Positions 22,220-30,926 of a DNA stretch of 64,000 nucleotides are shown here, piece by piece. The notes below the pieces were generated by a model that saw only the letters and a program-made list of their open reading frames with translations, was not told the origin of the DNA and did no database searches. Source of the stretch: Stigmatella aurantiaca (GTDB taxonomy: Bacteria > Myxococcota > Myxococcia > Myxococcales > Myxococcaceae); the NCBI RefSeq assembly GCF_900109545.1, contig NZ_FOAP01000017.1, positions 140,602-204,601 on the forward strand, read 5' to 3'. Each line of letters starts with the position of its first letter. The first letter of the stretch is position 1. Made by a program: the position numbers and the translations under genes.

Positions 22220-22894
22220 ATGGCGGACAGTTCAATTCGGGTGGGAATCCTGGAGGATCAGCAGGTCTTCCTGGAGAGCCTCGTGTCGCTCTGCGAGGGC
22301 TCGGGCTTCGAGGTGGTGGCGAGCTGTTCGAACGTCGAGGACTTCATGGCGCGCACGCGCCAGCATCCGCCGGACGTGGCGCTCGTGGATTTGAGGCTCG
22401 AGCGGACCCAGCAGGACCGCATGACGGATGGCGTCCGGGCGGTGGAGCTGTTGCATGACTTCTTCCCGGGCGTGCGCTCGCTCGTGCTGTCCGCGAACCA
22501 GGATGCCGAGGTCATCGAGCGGTGTTTCCAGGCCGGGGCCGCGGGCTACCTGTGCAAGATGAACGTGGGCTGCACGGAGCTGGTGGAGGCGGTGACGCGG
22601 GTGGCGCAGGGCGAGAGCCTGCGTCCGCTGGCGTCCTTCTCCACCAGCGCCTCAGAGACGGAGCAGGCCACCGAGGACTCGGGGGTCCGGCGGCTCACCC
22701 CCCGCGAGTTCGAGGTGCTGCGCTACGTGTCCACCGGGGCGGACAACCTGAAGATCGCCGCCTGCCTGGACATCACCGAGCGCACGGTGAAGGCGCACAT
22801 CACCAGCATCTACCGCAAGCTCAAGGTGGAGAACCGCACGCAGATGGCGATGCTGGCGTGCCAGCTCGGCCTGGAGCGCCCCGCCGTCGGATGA
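22220..22894 (+). CDS. NarL/FixJ (LuxR-type) response regulator
   Basis: 224 residues. The receiver has Asp57 (ALVDLRL) and Lys113 in LCKM, where Met replaces the usual Pro. A short insertion (ERTQQDRMTDG) follows the phosphorylation site. A GerE/LuxR helix-turn-helix (~158-215: LTPREFEVLRYVSTGADNLKIAACLDITERTVKAHI) makes it a DNA-binding transcription regulator. An AGGAG lies seven bases before ATG 22220 and only one before ATG 22214, which decides the start. It is divergent from the CheR-PAS/kinase pair across 249 bp, so it is a plausible target of that kinase. Confidence 0.9.
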   Translation: MADSSIRVGILEDQQVFLESLVSLCEGSGFEVVASCSNVEDFMARTRQHPPDVALVDLRLERTQQDRMTDGVRAVELLHDFFPGVRSLVLSANQDAEVIERCFQAGAAGYLCKMNVGCTELVEAVTRVAQGESLRPLASFSTSASETEQATEDSGVRRLTPREFEVLRYVSTGADNLKIAACLDITERTVKAHITSIYRKLKVENRTQMAMLACQLGLERPAVG

Positions 22895-22988
22895 CGGGCC
22901 GGGACGGTGTTCGAGGGTGGACTGAAGTCCAATGGGGGGGAAGGGGCGCTCTGGAACATCCTCGCGTGTGCAGGCTGTTGCCACTGGC

Positions 22989-23019
22989 CGGGATGGTGTT
23001 GGTACCCCCCCCCATCCCG
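22989..23019. terminator. Hairpin between convergent regulator and O-methyltransferase genes
   Basis: CGGGATGG at 22989-22996 pairs perfectly with CCATCCCG at 23012-23019, with a C-rich 15-base loop. It lies between the stop at 22894 (plus) and the stop at 23031 (minus). Confidence 0.5.
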
Positions 23020-23030
23020 AGTCGGCTTCC

Positions 23031-24053
23031 CTACGGCTTGGTGGCGGTGATGATCTCGAACGGCCCGGGCAGCACCTCGGGCCGCTGGAAGCCCAGGTCC
23101 GTGAAGGCCTTCAGGTAGAACTCCACCTCGCGCAGCCGGCTCACGCAGCTGTCCACGCCCATGAGGAAGTAGGTCCAGAAGAACTGCGCCGCCAGGCGCT
23201 CCTGGGTGCGGAACTCCTCGCAGACGAGGATGCGGCCGCCGGAGGGCAGCGCCGCGTACGCGGCCGTCATGAGCTGGCGCGCCGTCTCCGCGGGCCAGTC
23301 GTGCAGCACGCGCACGAAGGAGAGGGCGTCGTAGCCGCCCGGCAGCGGCTCGCGCAGGAAGTCTCCGCCCACGAAGCCCAGGCGGCCGCCCAGCGCGTGC
23401 TTCTCGCGCGTGCGCGCCACCAGCCCCTCGGTGGAGGGCAGGTTGTAGACGTCCACGGTGAGCCCGGGGTGCTCCTCCACCAGGCGCGCCGCCAGCGTCC
23501 CGTCCCCGCCGCCCACCTCCAGCAGCCTCTGGCCGGGGCGCCACAGCTTGGTGCCGTGCGTGCGGAACACCTCGAGGATGGGGCCCAGCCCCGCGGCCAT
23601 GCTGGCCTCGAAGCCCGCCACCTGCTCCGGGGTGCTCGGCGGCCAGTCGAAGGACTCGCGCGGCATGCTCCGCTCGCCCCGGAGCACCTCCGGCAGGTGC
23701 CCGTGCAGCGCGCGCCAGTCGTACTTCTCCCTGTCTCTCTCCAGCGAGCGCGGGCCCACCACGGCCTCCGCCGCCGCGCTCAGGCCCGGCGCCGCCGTGT
23801 AGCGCGCCTCCACGAGCGCGTCCGTCGTCTGCTCGCGCTGCACGAGCCCCAGGCTCTCCAGGCAGTCGAGGAACTTGTAGAGGCGCCCGGGCACGAAGCC
23901 CTGCTGCTCGCACAGCGCCCCGAGCGTCACCGGCCCCCGCTCCAGGGCCTCCAGCAGCCCGAGCTGGTGCGCCGTCTGCACCACGTCGAGGGCGCGCGCG
24001 CCGTTGAACAGCAGGTGCAGGAGCGCACGCGGGGAAGCGGCGGGCGGGCTCAT
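23031..24053 (-). CDS. SAM-dependent O-methyltransferase (plant COMT/ASMT-like)
   Basis: 340 residues. An N-terminal winged-helix dimerisation domain (LGLLEALERGPVTLGALCEQQG...RLYKFLDCLESLGLV) precedes the catalytic domain. That domain has the SAM motif LEVGGGDGTLA and catalytic-type His251 in VLHDWP. The family methylates hydroxyl groups of small aromatic or polyketide substrates. It overlaps the kynureninase-like gene by ATGA (24050-24053), so its substrate is plausibly derived from kynurenine or anthranilate. That substrate is inferred only from position. Confidence 0.85.
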   Translation of the reverse strand: MSPPAASPRALLHLLFNGARALDVVQTAHQLGLLEALERGPVTLGALCEQQGFVPGRLYKFLDCLESLGLVQREQTTDALVEARYTAAPGLSAAAEAVVGPRSLERDREKYDWRALHGHLPEVLRGERSMPRESFDWPPSTPEQVAGFEASMAAGLGPILEVFRTHGTKLWRPGQRLLEVGGGDGTLAARLVEEHPGLTVDVYNLPSTEGLVARTREKHALGGRLGFVGGDFLREPLPGGYDALSFVRVLHDWPAETARQLMTAAYAALPSGGRILVCEEFRTQERLAAQFFWTYFLMGVDSCVSRLREVEFYLKAFTDLGFQRPEVLPGPFEIITATKP

Positions 24054-25195
24054 GCCGCCTCCTTCCGGGCCTCGGCCACGAGCCGGTCCATGAACAGGTC
24101 CACCTCTTCCAGGGTGTTGTAGAAGTGCGGCGCCACGCGCAGGCCGCCGCGGTAGCTGCACACGAAGCCGCCCGCCACCAGCCGGCGCGCCACCTGCGCG
24201 TCGCCGGGGAAGCGCAGGGTGACGATGCCGGCGCGGTGGGCGTCCTTGCGCGGCGTCACCACGGGCAGGCCCGCCTCGTCCGCGCGCGCCATCACCCGCG
24301 CGGTGCAGCGCAGCGAGTGCTCGCGGATGGTGTGGATGCCCGCGGCGTTGAGCAGGTCGAGCCCCACCTGAGAGAGCTGCGAGGGCAGCACCGCCGGGGT
24401 GCCGCCCGCGAGCCGCCGCGCCGTGGGGGCCCACGCCCGCGCGGGCTCGAAGGTGAGCGGGTTTTCACCGGCCATCCACCCGGTGGCGGCCGGCCGCAGC
24501 GAGTCCGTCAGGTCCGGGCGCACGTACAGGAAGGCGCTCTCCACCGAGCCGCACATCCACTTGTGCGCGCCGCCCAGCAGGAAGTCCACCCCCAGCGCGC
24601 TGACATCAATGGGGACGGCGCCCACGGACTGGTAGGCATCCACCACCACCTGCGCGCCCACCGCGTGCGCGCGCTTCACCACCGGCTCCAGGTCCATCAG
24701 CGCGCCCGTGGCGAAGCTGGCGTGGCACAGGCTGACGATGCGCGTGCGCTCGTCGATGGCGGCGCACAGGGCCTCCGCGTCCACCCGGGCTCCTTCGGCG
24801 GGCACCACCACGGTCTCCGCGCCGTAGCGAGAGAAGCCGCTCCACAGGAAGGGCACCGTGGGGAACTCCAGCCCTGTTATCACCACGCGGCGCCGCTCCC
24901 CCTGGAAGTCGAAGCACGTGCCGAGCCGGCCCATCAGCGTGGTGAGGTTGCCGTCGGTCACCACCGAGCCCGGGGGCCCGCCGATGAAGCGCGCCACCGC
25001 GTCCGCGTACGCGTGCCAGTCGGCCCACCAGCCCTCCCACACCTCGTCCCGCCACTCCTGCATCGTGCGGGCGTAGCGCTGGAGCACCGCCTCCATGCCC
25101 CGGGGGAACGCCCCGGTGGAGTTGCTGTTGAGGTAGGTGCACGTCTGGAGCAGCGGGAACTCGGCCCGCAGGGCCTGGAGCGTCTTTCCGGTCAT
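24050..25195 (-). CDS. Kynureninase-like PLP enzyme (aminotransferase class V fold)
   Basis: 381 residues. The class V fold is visible in ITGLEFPTVPF, SLCHASFATGALMDLEPVV, VVVDAYQSVGAVPIDVSALGVDFLLGG and the PLP-binding Lys212 in AHKWMCG. Kynureninases cleave kynurenine or 3-hydroxykynurenine to anthranilates and alanine. The AHKWM box differs from the classic YKYLNGG box, so a related activity is possible. Its neighbour, tryptophan 2,3-dioxygenase, overlaps by one base and supports the kynurenine assignment. No formamidase is visible in the cluster. Confidence 0.75.
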   Translation of the reverse strand: MTGKTLQALRAEFPLLQTCTYLNSNSTGAFPRGMEAVLQRYARTMQEWRDEVWEGWWADWHAYADAVARFIGGPPGSVVTDGNLTTLMGRLGTCFDFQGERRRVVITGLEFPTVPFLWSGFSRYGAETVVVPAEGARVDAEALCAAIDERTRIVSLCHASFATGALMDLEPVVKRAHAVGAQVVVDAYQSVGAVPIDVSALGVDFLLGGAHKWMCGSVESAFLYVRPDLTDSLRPAATGWMAGENPLTFEPARAWAPTARRLAGGTPAVLPSQLSQVGLDLLNAAGIHTIREHSLRCTARVMARADEAGLPVVTPRKDAHRAGIVTLRFPGDAQVARRLVAGGFVCSYRGGLRVAPHFYNTLEEVDLFMDRLVAEARKEAA

Positions 25196-26361
25196 CAGAG
25201 CTGTCCCTGGGCCTTCGGGGGGCGGGTGGGCCGGGCCTCGGCCTCCGGCGAGCTGGCCGCTTCTTCCTGCGGCTCGCCAGAGACGCGGCGCGAGGTGGGC
25301 GGCTCGGGGCGCGACCACGGGTCTTCGGAGGTGGGCACCGCGGCGGGGATGGGCGGCGGCGTGGCCGTGGTCGGGTCTCCGAAGCCCCGGCGCGAGGTGG
25401 GCGGCTCGGGCTTGGACCAGGGGTCATCCGAGGGCGCCTGCGGGGGCGGCGCCGTGGACACCGACACCGTCACGGGCGGCGGGAGCACCGCGGGCGGCGG
25501 GGGCGGTGACAGGGGCGGCGGGGACGGCGGAAGCGCCGCCTGGGCCGGGGCCTGCGCGGTGCTGTCCGCGGGGCGGTTCACGCCGGGCTGGTACCCGCCG
25601 TCGCGCTTCCACGCGTTGGTCATCTCCACGCGCACCTCCCACAGCTTGCGGAAGAGCGGCAGCGTCATGCGGCCCGCCAGCACCTGCGTGGGCAGCCCGT
25701 CCAGCGCCTTGATGGAGCGGTCCACGCCGATGATGCGGCGGACCATCTGGTAGTGCGTGTAGAGCCAGTTCTGGAACAGCTCGTCCAGGTCCACCAGTTG
25801 CTCGCACACGCGCTTCAGGTCCTCGGAGCCGTAGGCGCCGACCTTGTAGACGTCCAGGAGCCGCAGCTGGCGCCGCGTCAGCACGCGCTCCAGCGCCGCC
25901 TCCAGCCCGTCCGCGGCGAGGCGCAGGGCGTTGTAGCCCGGCGACTCCTGCCCGCTGCCGTTGCCCAGGCTGCGGCGGATGATCTGGTAGGTGTCCGGAG
26001 TCATCGTCTCCAGGATGTTCATCTCCGCCACCAGGCAGCGCATGGCGCGCAGCATGCGCTCCAGCCGGCCCGTGGCGGGCCAGAGCAGGTCGCCGTCCAT
26101 CTCCGCGACGACCTCCACCGCCTCCATGGAGACCAGCTTGAGCCACAGCTCCTGCGCCTGGTGCGTCAGCTGGAAGAGCAGCTCGTCGTGGTGCACGAGC
26201 TGTTCGGACGGCGTCTGCAGATTCAGCAGGGTCGGCGTCTTCAGGTAGACCTCGTAATCGAGTTCTCCTTTGCCGACCCACTTCTTCAACAGCGCGTTGA
26301 ACATCGGCGACTCCAACTGGCGCCGTAGTTTTTCAGCCTCACTGTAGTCGGGGGTACGCAC
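25195..26361 (-). CDS. Tryptophan 2,3-dioxygenase with unusual Pro-rich C-terminal tail
   Basis: 388 residues. The haem dioxygenase core (~1-275) has HHDELLFQL at 57-65, THQAQELWLKL, and THYQMVRRIIG, which carries the probable proximal haem His. The enzyme opens the indole ring of tryptophan to give N-formylkynurenine. The start is GTG 26361. About 110 residues after the core are low-complexity and Pro-rich, and contain DPWS(K/R)PEPPTSRR twice. That tail is not part of the family and may be a docking region. The gene lies 69 bp after the receiver at 26431 and begins the kynurenine-pathway genes. Confidence 0.88.
   Translation of the reverse strand: MRTPDYSEAEKLRRQLESPMFNALLKKWVGKGELDYEVYLKTPTLLNLQTPSEQLVHHDELLFQLTHQAQELWLKLVSMEAVEVVAEMDGDLLWPATGRLERMLRAMRCLVAEMNILETMTPDTYQIIRRSLGNGSGQESPGYNALRLAADGLEAALERVLTRRQLRLLDVYKVGAYGSEDLKRVCEQLVDLDELFQNWLYTHYQMVRRIIGVDRSIKALDGLPTQVLAGRMTLPLFRKLWEVRVEMTNAWKRDGGYQPGVNRPADSTAQAPAQAALPPSPPPLSPPPPPAVLPPPVTVSVSTAPPPQAPSDDPWSKPEPPTSRRGFGDPTTATPPPIPAAVPTSEDPWSRPEPPTSRRVSGEPQEEAASSPEAEARPTRPPKAQGQL
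25280..25435 (-). repeat. Two direct repeats encoding DPWSxPEPPTSRR in the dioxygenase tail
   Basis: Two copies about 105 bp apart each contain cgcgaggtgggcggctcggg on the plus strand, encoding PEPPTSRR on the minus strand, preceded in the protein by DPWSR or DPWSK. They fall within the low-complexity extension after the catalytic core. Confidence 0.8.
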
Positions 26362-26430
26362 GACGGGGGGCCCTCCGGGAGAGCTCTGGCAATTCGAGGG
26401 AAGTCGGACAGCCGGAAAGGGGACGGAACT

Positions 26431-26829
26431 TCAGACAAGGACAACTGCGGGGCGCGGCTGGAGGCGGAAGGAGTGGATCTTCTGCGCCAGTTCAGCGCCC
26501 TGAACACTCTTGGACAAGTAACCGTCTGCGCCTGACGACAGGGCAAGCGAGCGCAGTTGGGCCTCATCGGAGGCCGAATACAGGATGAAGCGGGTGTCCT
26601 TGGGCGCGCTCAGCCGCGCCAGGGACACCACCTTGTCGCCCTTGAGGGCGGGGAAATTCACATCGATGAGCACCACGTCCGGGATGGTGTCCCGGACGCG
26701 GTTGGAGACGCCCAGGGCCGAGGGGTGGGTTTCCACCTCGATGCCATGGGCGCTCAGCGAGCGCGCCACCAAATCAAGCAGGTCGGGATCATCATCCACG
26801 ACCAGGACGCGCAACTTCCCTTCAGGCAT
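26431..26829 (-). CDS. Single-domain response regulator (receiver only)
   Basis: 132 residues. VVDDDPD, Asp56 in LIDVNFPALKGDKV, FILYSASDE, and the Lys-Ser variant LSKSV define a complete receiver with no output domain. It is a close paralog of the receiver at 16886-17308. Its start overlaps the end of the large hybrid kinase (26822-26829), so the two are coupled and form an obvious kinase-receiver pair. It lies 69 bp upstream of tryptophan dioxygenase on the same strand. Confidence 0.88.
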   Translation of the reverse strand: MPEGKLRVLVVDDDPDLLDLVARSLSAHGIEVETHPSALGVSNRVRDTIPDVVLIDVNFPALKGDKVVSLARLSAPKDTRFILYSASDEAQLRSLALSSGADGYLSKSVQGAELAQKIHSFRLQPRPAVVLV

Positions 26830-29725
26830 GGGGCTTCCCCAGGTGCTTCCGGATGGTGTCGAGCAGCTGCTCGCGATCCAGGGGCTTGGTCAGGTAGGCG
26901 TCGCAGCCGGCCGCCATGGCCTTGTCCTGGTACTCGCGGCCGGCGTGGGCCGTGACGGCGATGACGGGCACCTTGGAGATGGCCGCGGGCAGCGCCCGCA
27001 GGCGCCGGGTGGCCTCCCAGCCGTCCACGCGGGGCAAGGACAGGTCCATGAGGACCAGGTCCGGCGTCTCGCGCTGCACGCGCTCCAGGCCGTGCTCGCC
27101 GTCCTCCGCCTCGAGCAGCTCGTAGGTGCCGCCGAGGTAGCGCCGGACGATGTCGCGGTTCTGGGGGTTGTCCTCCACGTAGAGGATGCGCGGGATGCGG
27201 GACGGGGAGGCGGCGCGCTGCTGGAGCAGCAGCGTCTTGGCCTGGCCGATGACGTCCTCGAGCGCGTGGCCGCCCTTGCGCACGAAGGCGATGAAGCCGT
27301 CGCGCAGGGTGGCCTGCTCCTGGGCGGACAGCGTCTTGCCGGTGAGCACCACCACCGGCATGTTCAGCTTGTCCGAGCGCAGGCGGCGCAGCACCTCGAA
27401 GCCGTCGAGGTTGGGCATCATCAGGTCGAGCACCACGAGCACCGGCGGCGACACGCGCGCCTTGAGCAGCGCGTCCTCGCCGCTGTGGGCCTCGCTGGTG
27501 GAGAAGCCCGCGCGGCGCAGGCTGCGGCTGACGAGCTCGCGCGTGCTGGCGTCGTCGTCCACCACCAGCACCTCGCCGCTGGCCAGGGCCGCGGTGCCCA
27601 GGGTGCGCGTCACCACGTCCACCAGGTGGTCGGGCTCCACGGGCTTGACGAGGTACTCACACGCGCCCAGGGAGTAGCCGCGCGCGCGCTGCTCCTCCAC
27701 GGACACGAGGATGACGGGGATGCCCGACAGCGAGGGCTCGCTCTTGAGCTGGCTGAGCACGCTCCAGCCGTCGAGCTTGGGCAGGTGGATGTCCAGGATG
27801 ATGGCCTGGGGCTTCACCTCGCGCGCCAGGCGCAGCGCGTTCACGCCGTCATCGGCCGGCACCACCTTGAAGCCCGCGGGCTCCAGCTGGCCCGAGACGA
27901 GCTGCTGCATGAGCGGATCATCGTCCACCACCAGCACGGTGCTGCCCGCGGCCAGGGGCGCCAGCTGCGCCGCCACGTCCTCCACGGACACCATCTTCTC
28001 CAGCTCGGGGGCGGGCGCGCCCTGCATCTCGCCCTCCAGCACCCCGGCCAGCCGCACCGTGAAGGTGGAGCCGCGGCCCAGCACGCTGGACACCGTCACG
28101 TTGCCGCCGAGCACCTTGCTCAGCTCGCGCACGATGGCCAGGCCCAGGCCCGTGCCGCCCACTTTCCGCGTGGTGGAGCCGTCCACCTGGCGGAACTTCT
28201 CGAAGATGTACGGCAGCTGGTCGGCCGGCATGCCCACGCCGGTGTCCTCCACCGTCATCACGAACTCGTTGCCCTCGGCGCGCATGCCCAGGGACACCTC
28301 GCCGGACTCGGTGAACTTCGCGGCGTTGCTCAAGAGGTTGAGCATCACCTGCCGCATCTTCAGCGCGTCCGTGTTGAGGTAGCGCGCGCGCTCCTCCACA
28401 TGCAGCGTGAGCTCCACGTCGCGGCCCTTCACGTACTCGCGCACCGTGGCGAGGCACTCCTCGCCCAGCTCCTGCGCGTCCACGCGCTCGACGACGACTT
28501 CCACGCGGCCCGCTTCAATCTTGGACAGGTCGAGGATGTCGTTGATGAGGGCGAGCAGCGTCTTCGCGTTCGTCTTGACGACGTTCAGGTCGCGGCGGCC
28601 GTGCGCGGTGAGGCGGCTGCCCTCCTCGCGCATGAGCAGGTCGCAGTAGCCGATGATGCCGTTGAGCGGCGTGCGGATTTCGTGGCTGAAGTTGGCCAGG
28701 AACTCGCTCTTGAGCCGCGCGGCCCCTTCCGCCTCGCGGGCCCGCTCCTCCTCGTTGCGCTTGGAGATGGCCAGGTCCGTGGCGAGCCGGTCCAGGTCCT
28801 CGTTCTGCTGACGGATGATCTCCATCTGCAGCGCGCGCTGCTGGTAGCTGGCCAGCGAGCGCGCGGACACGGCGCGCGAGCGCTTCAGCTCCTCGAGGCT
28901 CTCGGCGAGCTTGAGGTTGGCGGCCTCCAGCTCCGCCTTGGAGTTGCGCAGCGTCTCCTCGCTCTTGCGGCGCTCGGAGACGTCCTCCGTCACGCCCATG
29001 ACGTAGAGCACCTCGCCCTGCGCGTTGGTGATGGGCACCTTGCGCGTGGCGAACAGGCGGTCCGTGTCGACGACGCGGGCCACCTCGTCGAACGTCTTCA
29101 TCTTCTTGTTGGTGATGACCTCCCGGTCATCCGCCATGAAGGCGGTGGCCTGCTCCGGCGGGAAGTAGTCGTGGTCGAGCTTGCCCAGCAGCCACTGCTT
29201 GGTCGTCTTGAAGCGCTCGGCGAAGGTGCGGTTCACCATCTTCAACCGCAGGTCCTTCGCGTCCTTCACGAAGACGATGAAGGGCAGGTTGTCGAGGATG
29301 GTGTCGATGGGCAGGTGCTTCTCATCGGCGAACGACGTGGTGGGGCGCAGCTCGCGCTGGATAATCATCGCGAGCCGGCCGAGCTGTTCCTCCGTCAGGA
29401 AGTCCGAGGCCCCGGCCTGGATGGCGGCCTGGAAGGCCTCGTCACTCCACTTCTTGGCCAGCACCACGAAGGGGAAGTAGACGCTCGCGTCCCGGCGGGC
29501 CTGCTGCAGATGCGCGAGGGTGAGCGGGGACTCCGAGCCCATCACCGCCAGCGCCCAGGGGCGCGAGAAGGACGGCAGGAGCGCCTCGGGCGTGACGACG
29601 CGCTCCACCTGGACCTTGAGGGAGGAGGCGTTCAACGCGTTCTGAATCTGTTCGGTCTCGCGATCGCTGGTGAGCAGCAGAATGCGAGGGGTCGATCCTT
29701 CGGCCTGCACGGAGGAGGAGCTCAT
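26822..29725 (-). CDS. Hybrid histidine kinase with degenerate N-terminal receiver, PAS and three C-terminal receivers
   Basis: 967 residues, soluble. Residues ~13-130 have a receiver-like fold (ILLLTSD...FPFVVLAKK...GASDFLTEE) without the acidic pocket. A PAS domain (~145-270) and a coiled coil follow. HisKA has His348 (NFSHEIRTP), and HATPase_c has VMLNLLSNAAKF and GTGLGLAIV. Three complete receivers end it, with Asp645, Asp767 and Asp894. It lies three bases after the FIST gene, which suggests the FIST protein supplies the input signal. The eight-base overlap with the downstream receiver suggests where the phosphate or signal goes. Confidence 0.92.
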   Translation of the reverse strand: MSSSSVQAEGSTPRILLLTSDRETEQIQNALNASSLKVQVERVVTPEALLPSFSRPWALAVMGSESPLTLAHLQQARRDASVYFPFVVLAKKWSDEAFQAAIQAGASDFLTEEQLGRLAMIIQRELRPTTSFADEKHLPIDTILDNLPFIVFVKDAKDLRLKMVNRTFAERFKTTKQWLLGKLDHDYFPPEQATAFMADDREVITNKKMKTFDEVARVVDTDRLFATRKVPITNAQGEVLYVMGVTEDVSERRKSEETLRNSKAELEAANLKLAESLEELKRSRAVSARSLASYQQRALQMEIIRQQNEDLDRLATDLAISKRNEEERAREAEGAARLKSEFLANFSHEIRTPLNGIIGYCDLLMREEGSRLTAHGRRDLNVVKTNAKTLLALINDILDLSKIEAGRVEVVVERVDAQELGEECLATVREYVKGRDVELTLHVEERARYLNTDALKMRQVMLNLLSNAAKFTESGEVSLGMRAEGNEFVMTVEDTGVGMPADQLPYIFEKFRQVDGSTTRKVGGTGLGLAIVRELSKVLGGNVTVSSVLGRGSTFTVRLAGVLEGEMQGAPAPELEKMVSVEDVAAQLAPLAAGSTVLVVDDDPLMQQLVSGQLEPAGFKVVPADDGVNALRLAREVKPQAIILDIHLPKLDGWSVLSQLKSEPSLSGIPVILVSVEEQRARGYSLGACEYLVKPVEPDHLVDVVTRTLGTAALASGEVLVVDDDASTRELVSRSLRRAGFSTSEAHSGEDALLKARVSPPVLVVLDLMMPNLDGFEVLRRLRSDKLNMPVVVLTGKTLSAQEQATLRDGFIAFVRKGGHALEDVIGQAKTLLLQQRAASPSRIPRILYVEDNPQNRDIVRRYLGGTYELLEAEDGEHGLERVQRETPDLVLMDLSLPRVDGWEATRRLRALPAAISKVPVIAVTAHAGREYQDKAMAAGCDAYLTKPLDREQLLDTIRKHLGKPHA

Positions 29726-29728
29726 CGG

Positions 29729-30892
29729 TTAATTGGATCCGAACGCCAAGACGGTCAGCGTGGTGTTGATGTGGAACCCGGAGTAGATCTCGAATTGCAC
29801 ATTCATTCCAGCCGCCGTGGGGGCGAAGCGCAAGGTCTCGGCCAGCTCGGGGACCTTACCTGTGGCGTGCGCGTACCACATCCGCCCACCGCAGTGGAAC
29901 AGGAGGGCGGCCTGGGGGTTGGGGACGCGGCGCGGCAATTCCTCGGCGAAGAACTGCTTGGTCATCCCGGCCATGTCACCCAACTTCATCAGTTCCAGCT
30001 CGCTGCCCTCCTCCAGCAGGTTGGCGAAGAGGATGGAGTTGTCCTCGAGGATGGGCTTCCACGGGGTGCGGATGAAGTACTCGCGGCCGACCTTGAGGGC
30101 GGTGGGGCGCACGGCAAAGCCCTTCGGGGTGCCGAACTCCAGGTCGGTCGGCTCCACGCCGAGCATCTCGGCGTAGCGCAGCGCCGCGGGCTTGTTGTCG
30201 ATTTCGAGCGCGCGCGTGTGCGTCTCGTCCACCTTGGTGATGGTCATCCGCTCGTTGGTGGGGATGTACCAGTGCGAGCGCAGCGCGCCCCACGGGGCGT
30301 TGGTGCGGAAGAGGGCCACGAGCACCGAGTCGGTGGCCACCTCGCCGTCCACGTGCAGCACGGCGGACTGCTTGGCCGGGTCGCGGTTGTCGTCGCTGGC
30401 GCCGCCGCCCACGAGCACCAGCGTCTGGTTCTTCTCGAGGATGCCCAGCAGCAGCTCTTCCTTCTTGTAGCGGAAGCCGTCGTCAATCACGAGGCCCACG
30501 TACTTGCGCGGATCCAGGTCGCCCTGGCGCACGCCCAGCTCCTCGCACGCGCGCTTGATGGCGGCGCCGCCGGCGGACACCGCGTCATTGGTGAGGCCGG
30601 TGCCCAGGCCGACGCCCACGTCGAAGTCGCCCCAGAGCGCGCCGAGCACCACGGTGCCGTAGTAGATGCCGGTGTTGTCCAGCTCGCCGCCGGTGGTGGC
30701 GCCCACCAGGCGGCAGCCCTTGGGCAGCCGCTCGCGCACCGCGCGGTTGAGGGCCACCTGGTCCCGCTCGCGCGAGGCGTACATCATCACCAGCTTGGGG
30801 ACGACACCCCCCAGCTGTTTGAACAGGTCCTCCGCGGCAGCGGCCGGCTCCTTCAACGTGGTTCGAGCCGTCTGCATCTTCACTTGCGCCAT
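29729..30892 (-). CDS. FIST N/C domain sensory protein
   Basis: 387 residues. The FIST_N region includes CRLVGATTGGEL near residue 60 and GLVIDDGF, and the FIST_C region includes AALRYAEMLGV and PNPQAALLFHCGGR. FIST domains are proposed to bind small ligands such as amino acids and usually accompany histidine kinases or diguanylate cyclases. GGAGG lies six bases before ATG 30892; a longer in-frame start at 31024 has poor context. It is soluble, without transmembrane helices. Co-directionality with the kinase, receiver and tryptophan-degrading genes makes a tryptophan-derived ligand worth testing; this is inference. Confidence 0.88.
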   Translation of the reverse strand: MAQVKMQTARTTLKEPAAAAEDLFKQLGGVVPKLVMMYASRERDQVALNRAVRERLPKGCRLVGATTGGELDNTGIYYGTVVLGALWGDFDVGVGLGTGLTNDAVSAGGAAIKRACEELGVRQGDLDPRKYVGLVIDDGFRYKKEELLLGILEKNQTLVLVGGGASDDNRDPAKQSAVLHVDGEVATDSVLVALFRTNAPWGALRSHWYIPTNERMTITKVDETHTRALEIDNKPAALRYAEMLGVEPTDLEFGTPKGFAVRPTALKVGREYFIRTPWKPILEDNSILFANLLEEGSELELMKLGDMAGMTKQFFAEELPRRVPNPQAALLFHCGGRMWYAHATGKVPELAETLRFAPTAAGMNVQFEIYSGFHINTTLTVLAFGSN

Positions 30893-30926
30893 GGAGGACC
30901 TCCAAAAAGGGTGGTGCAGGAGGCGG

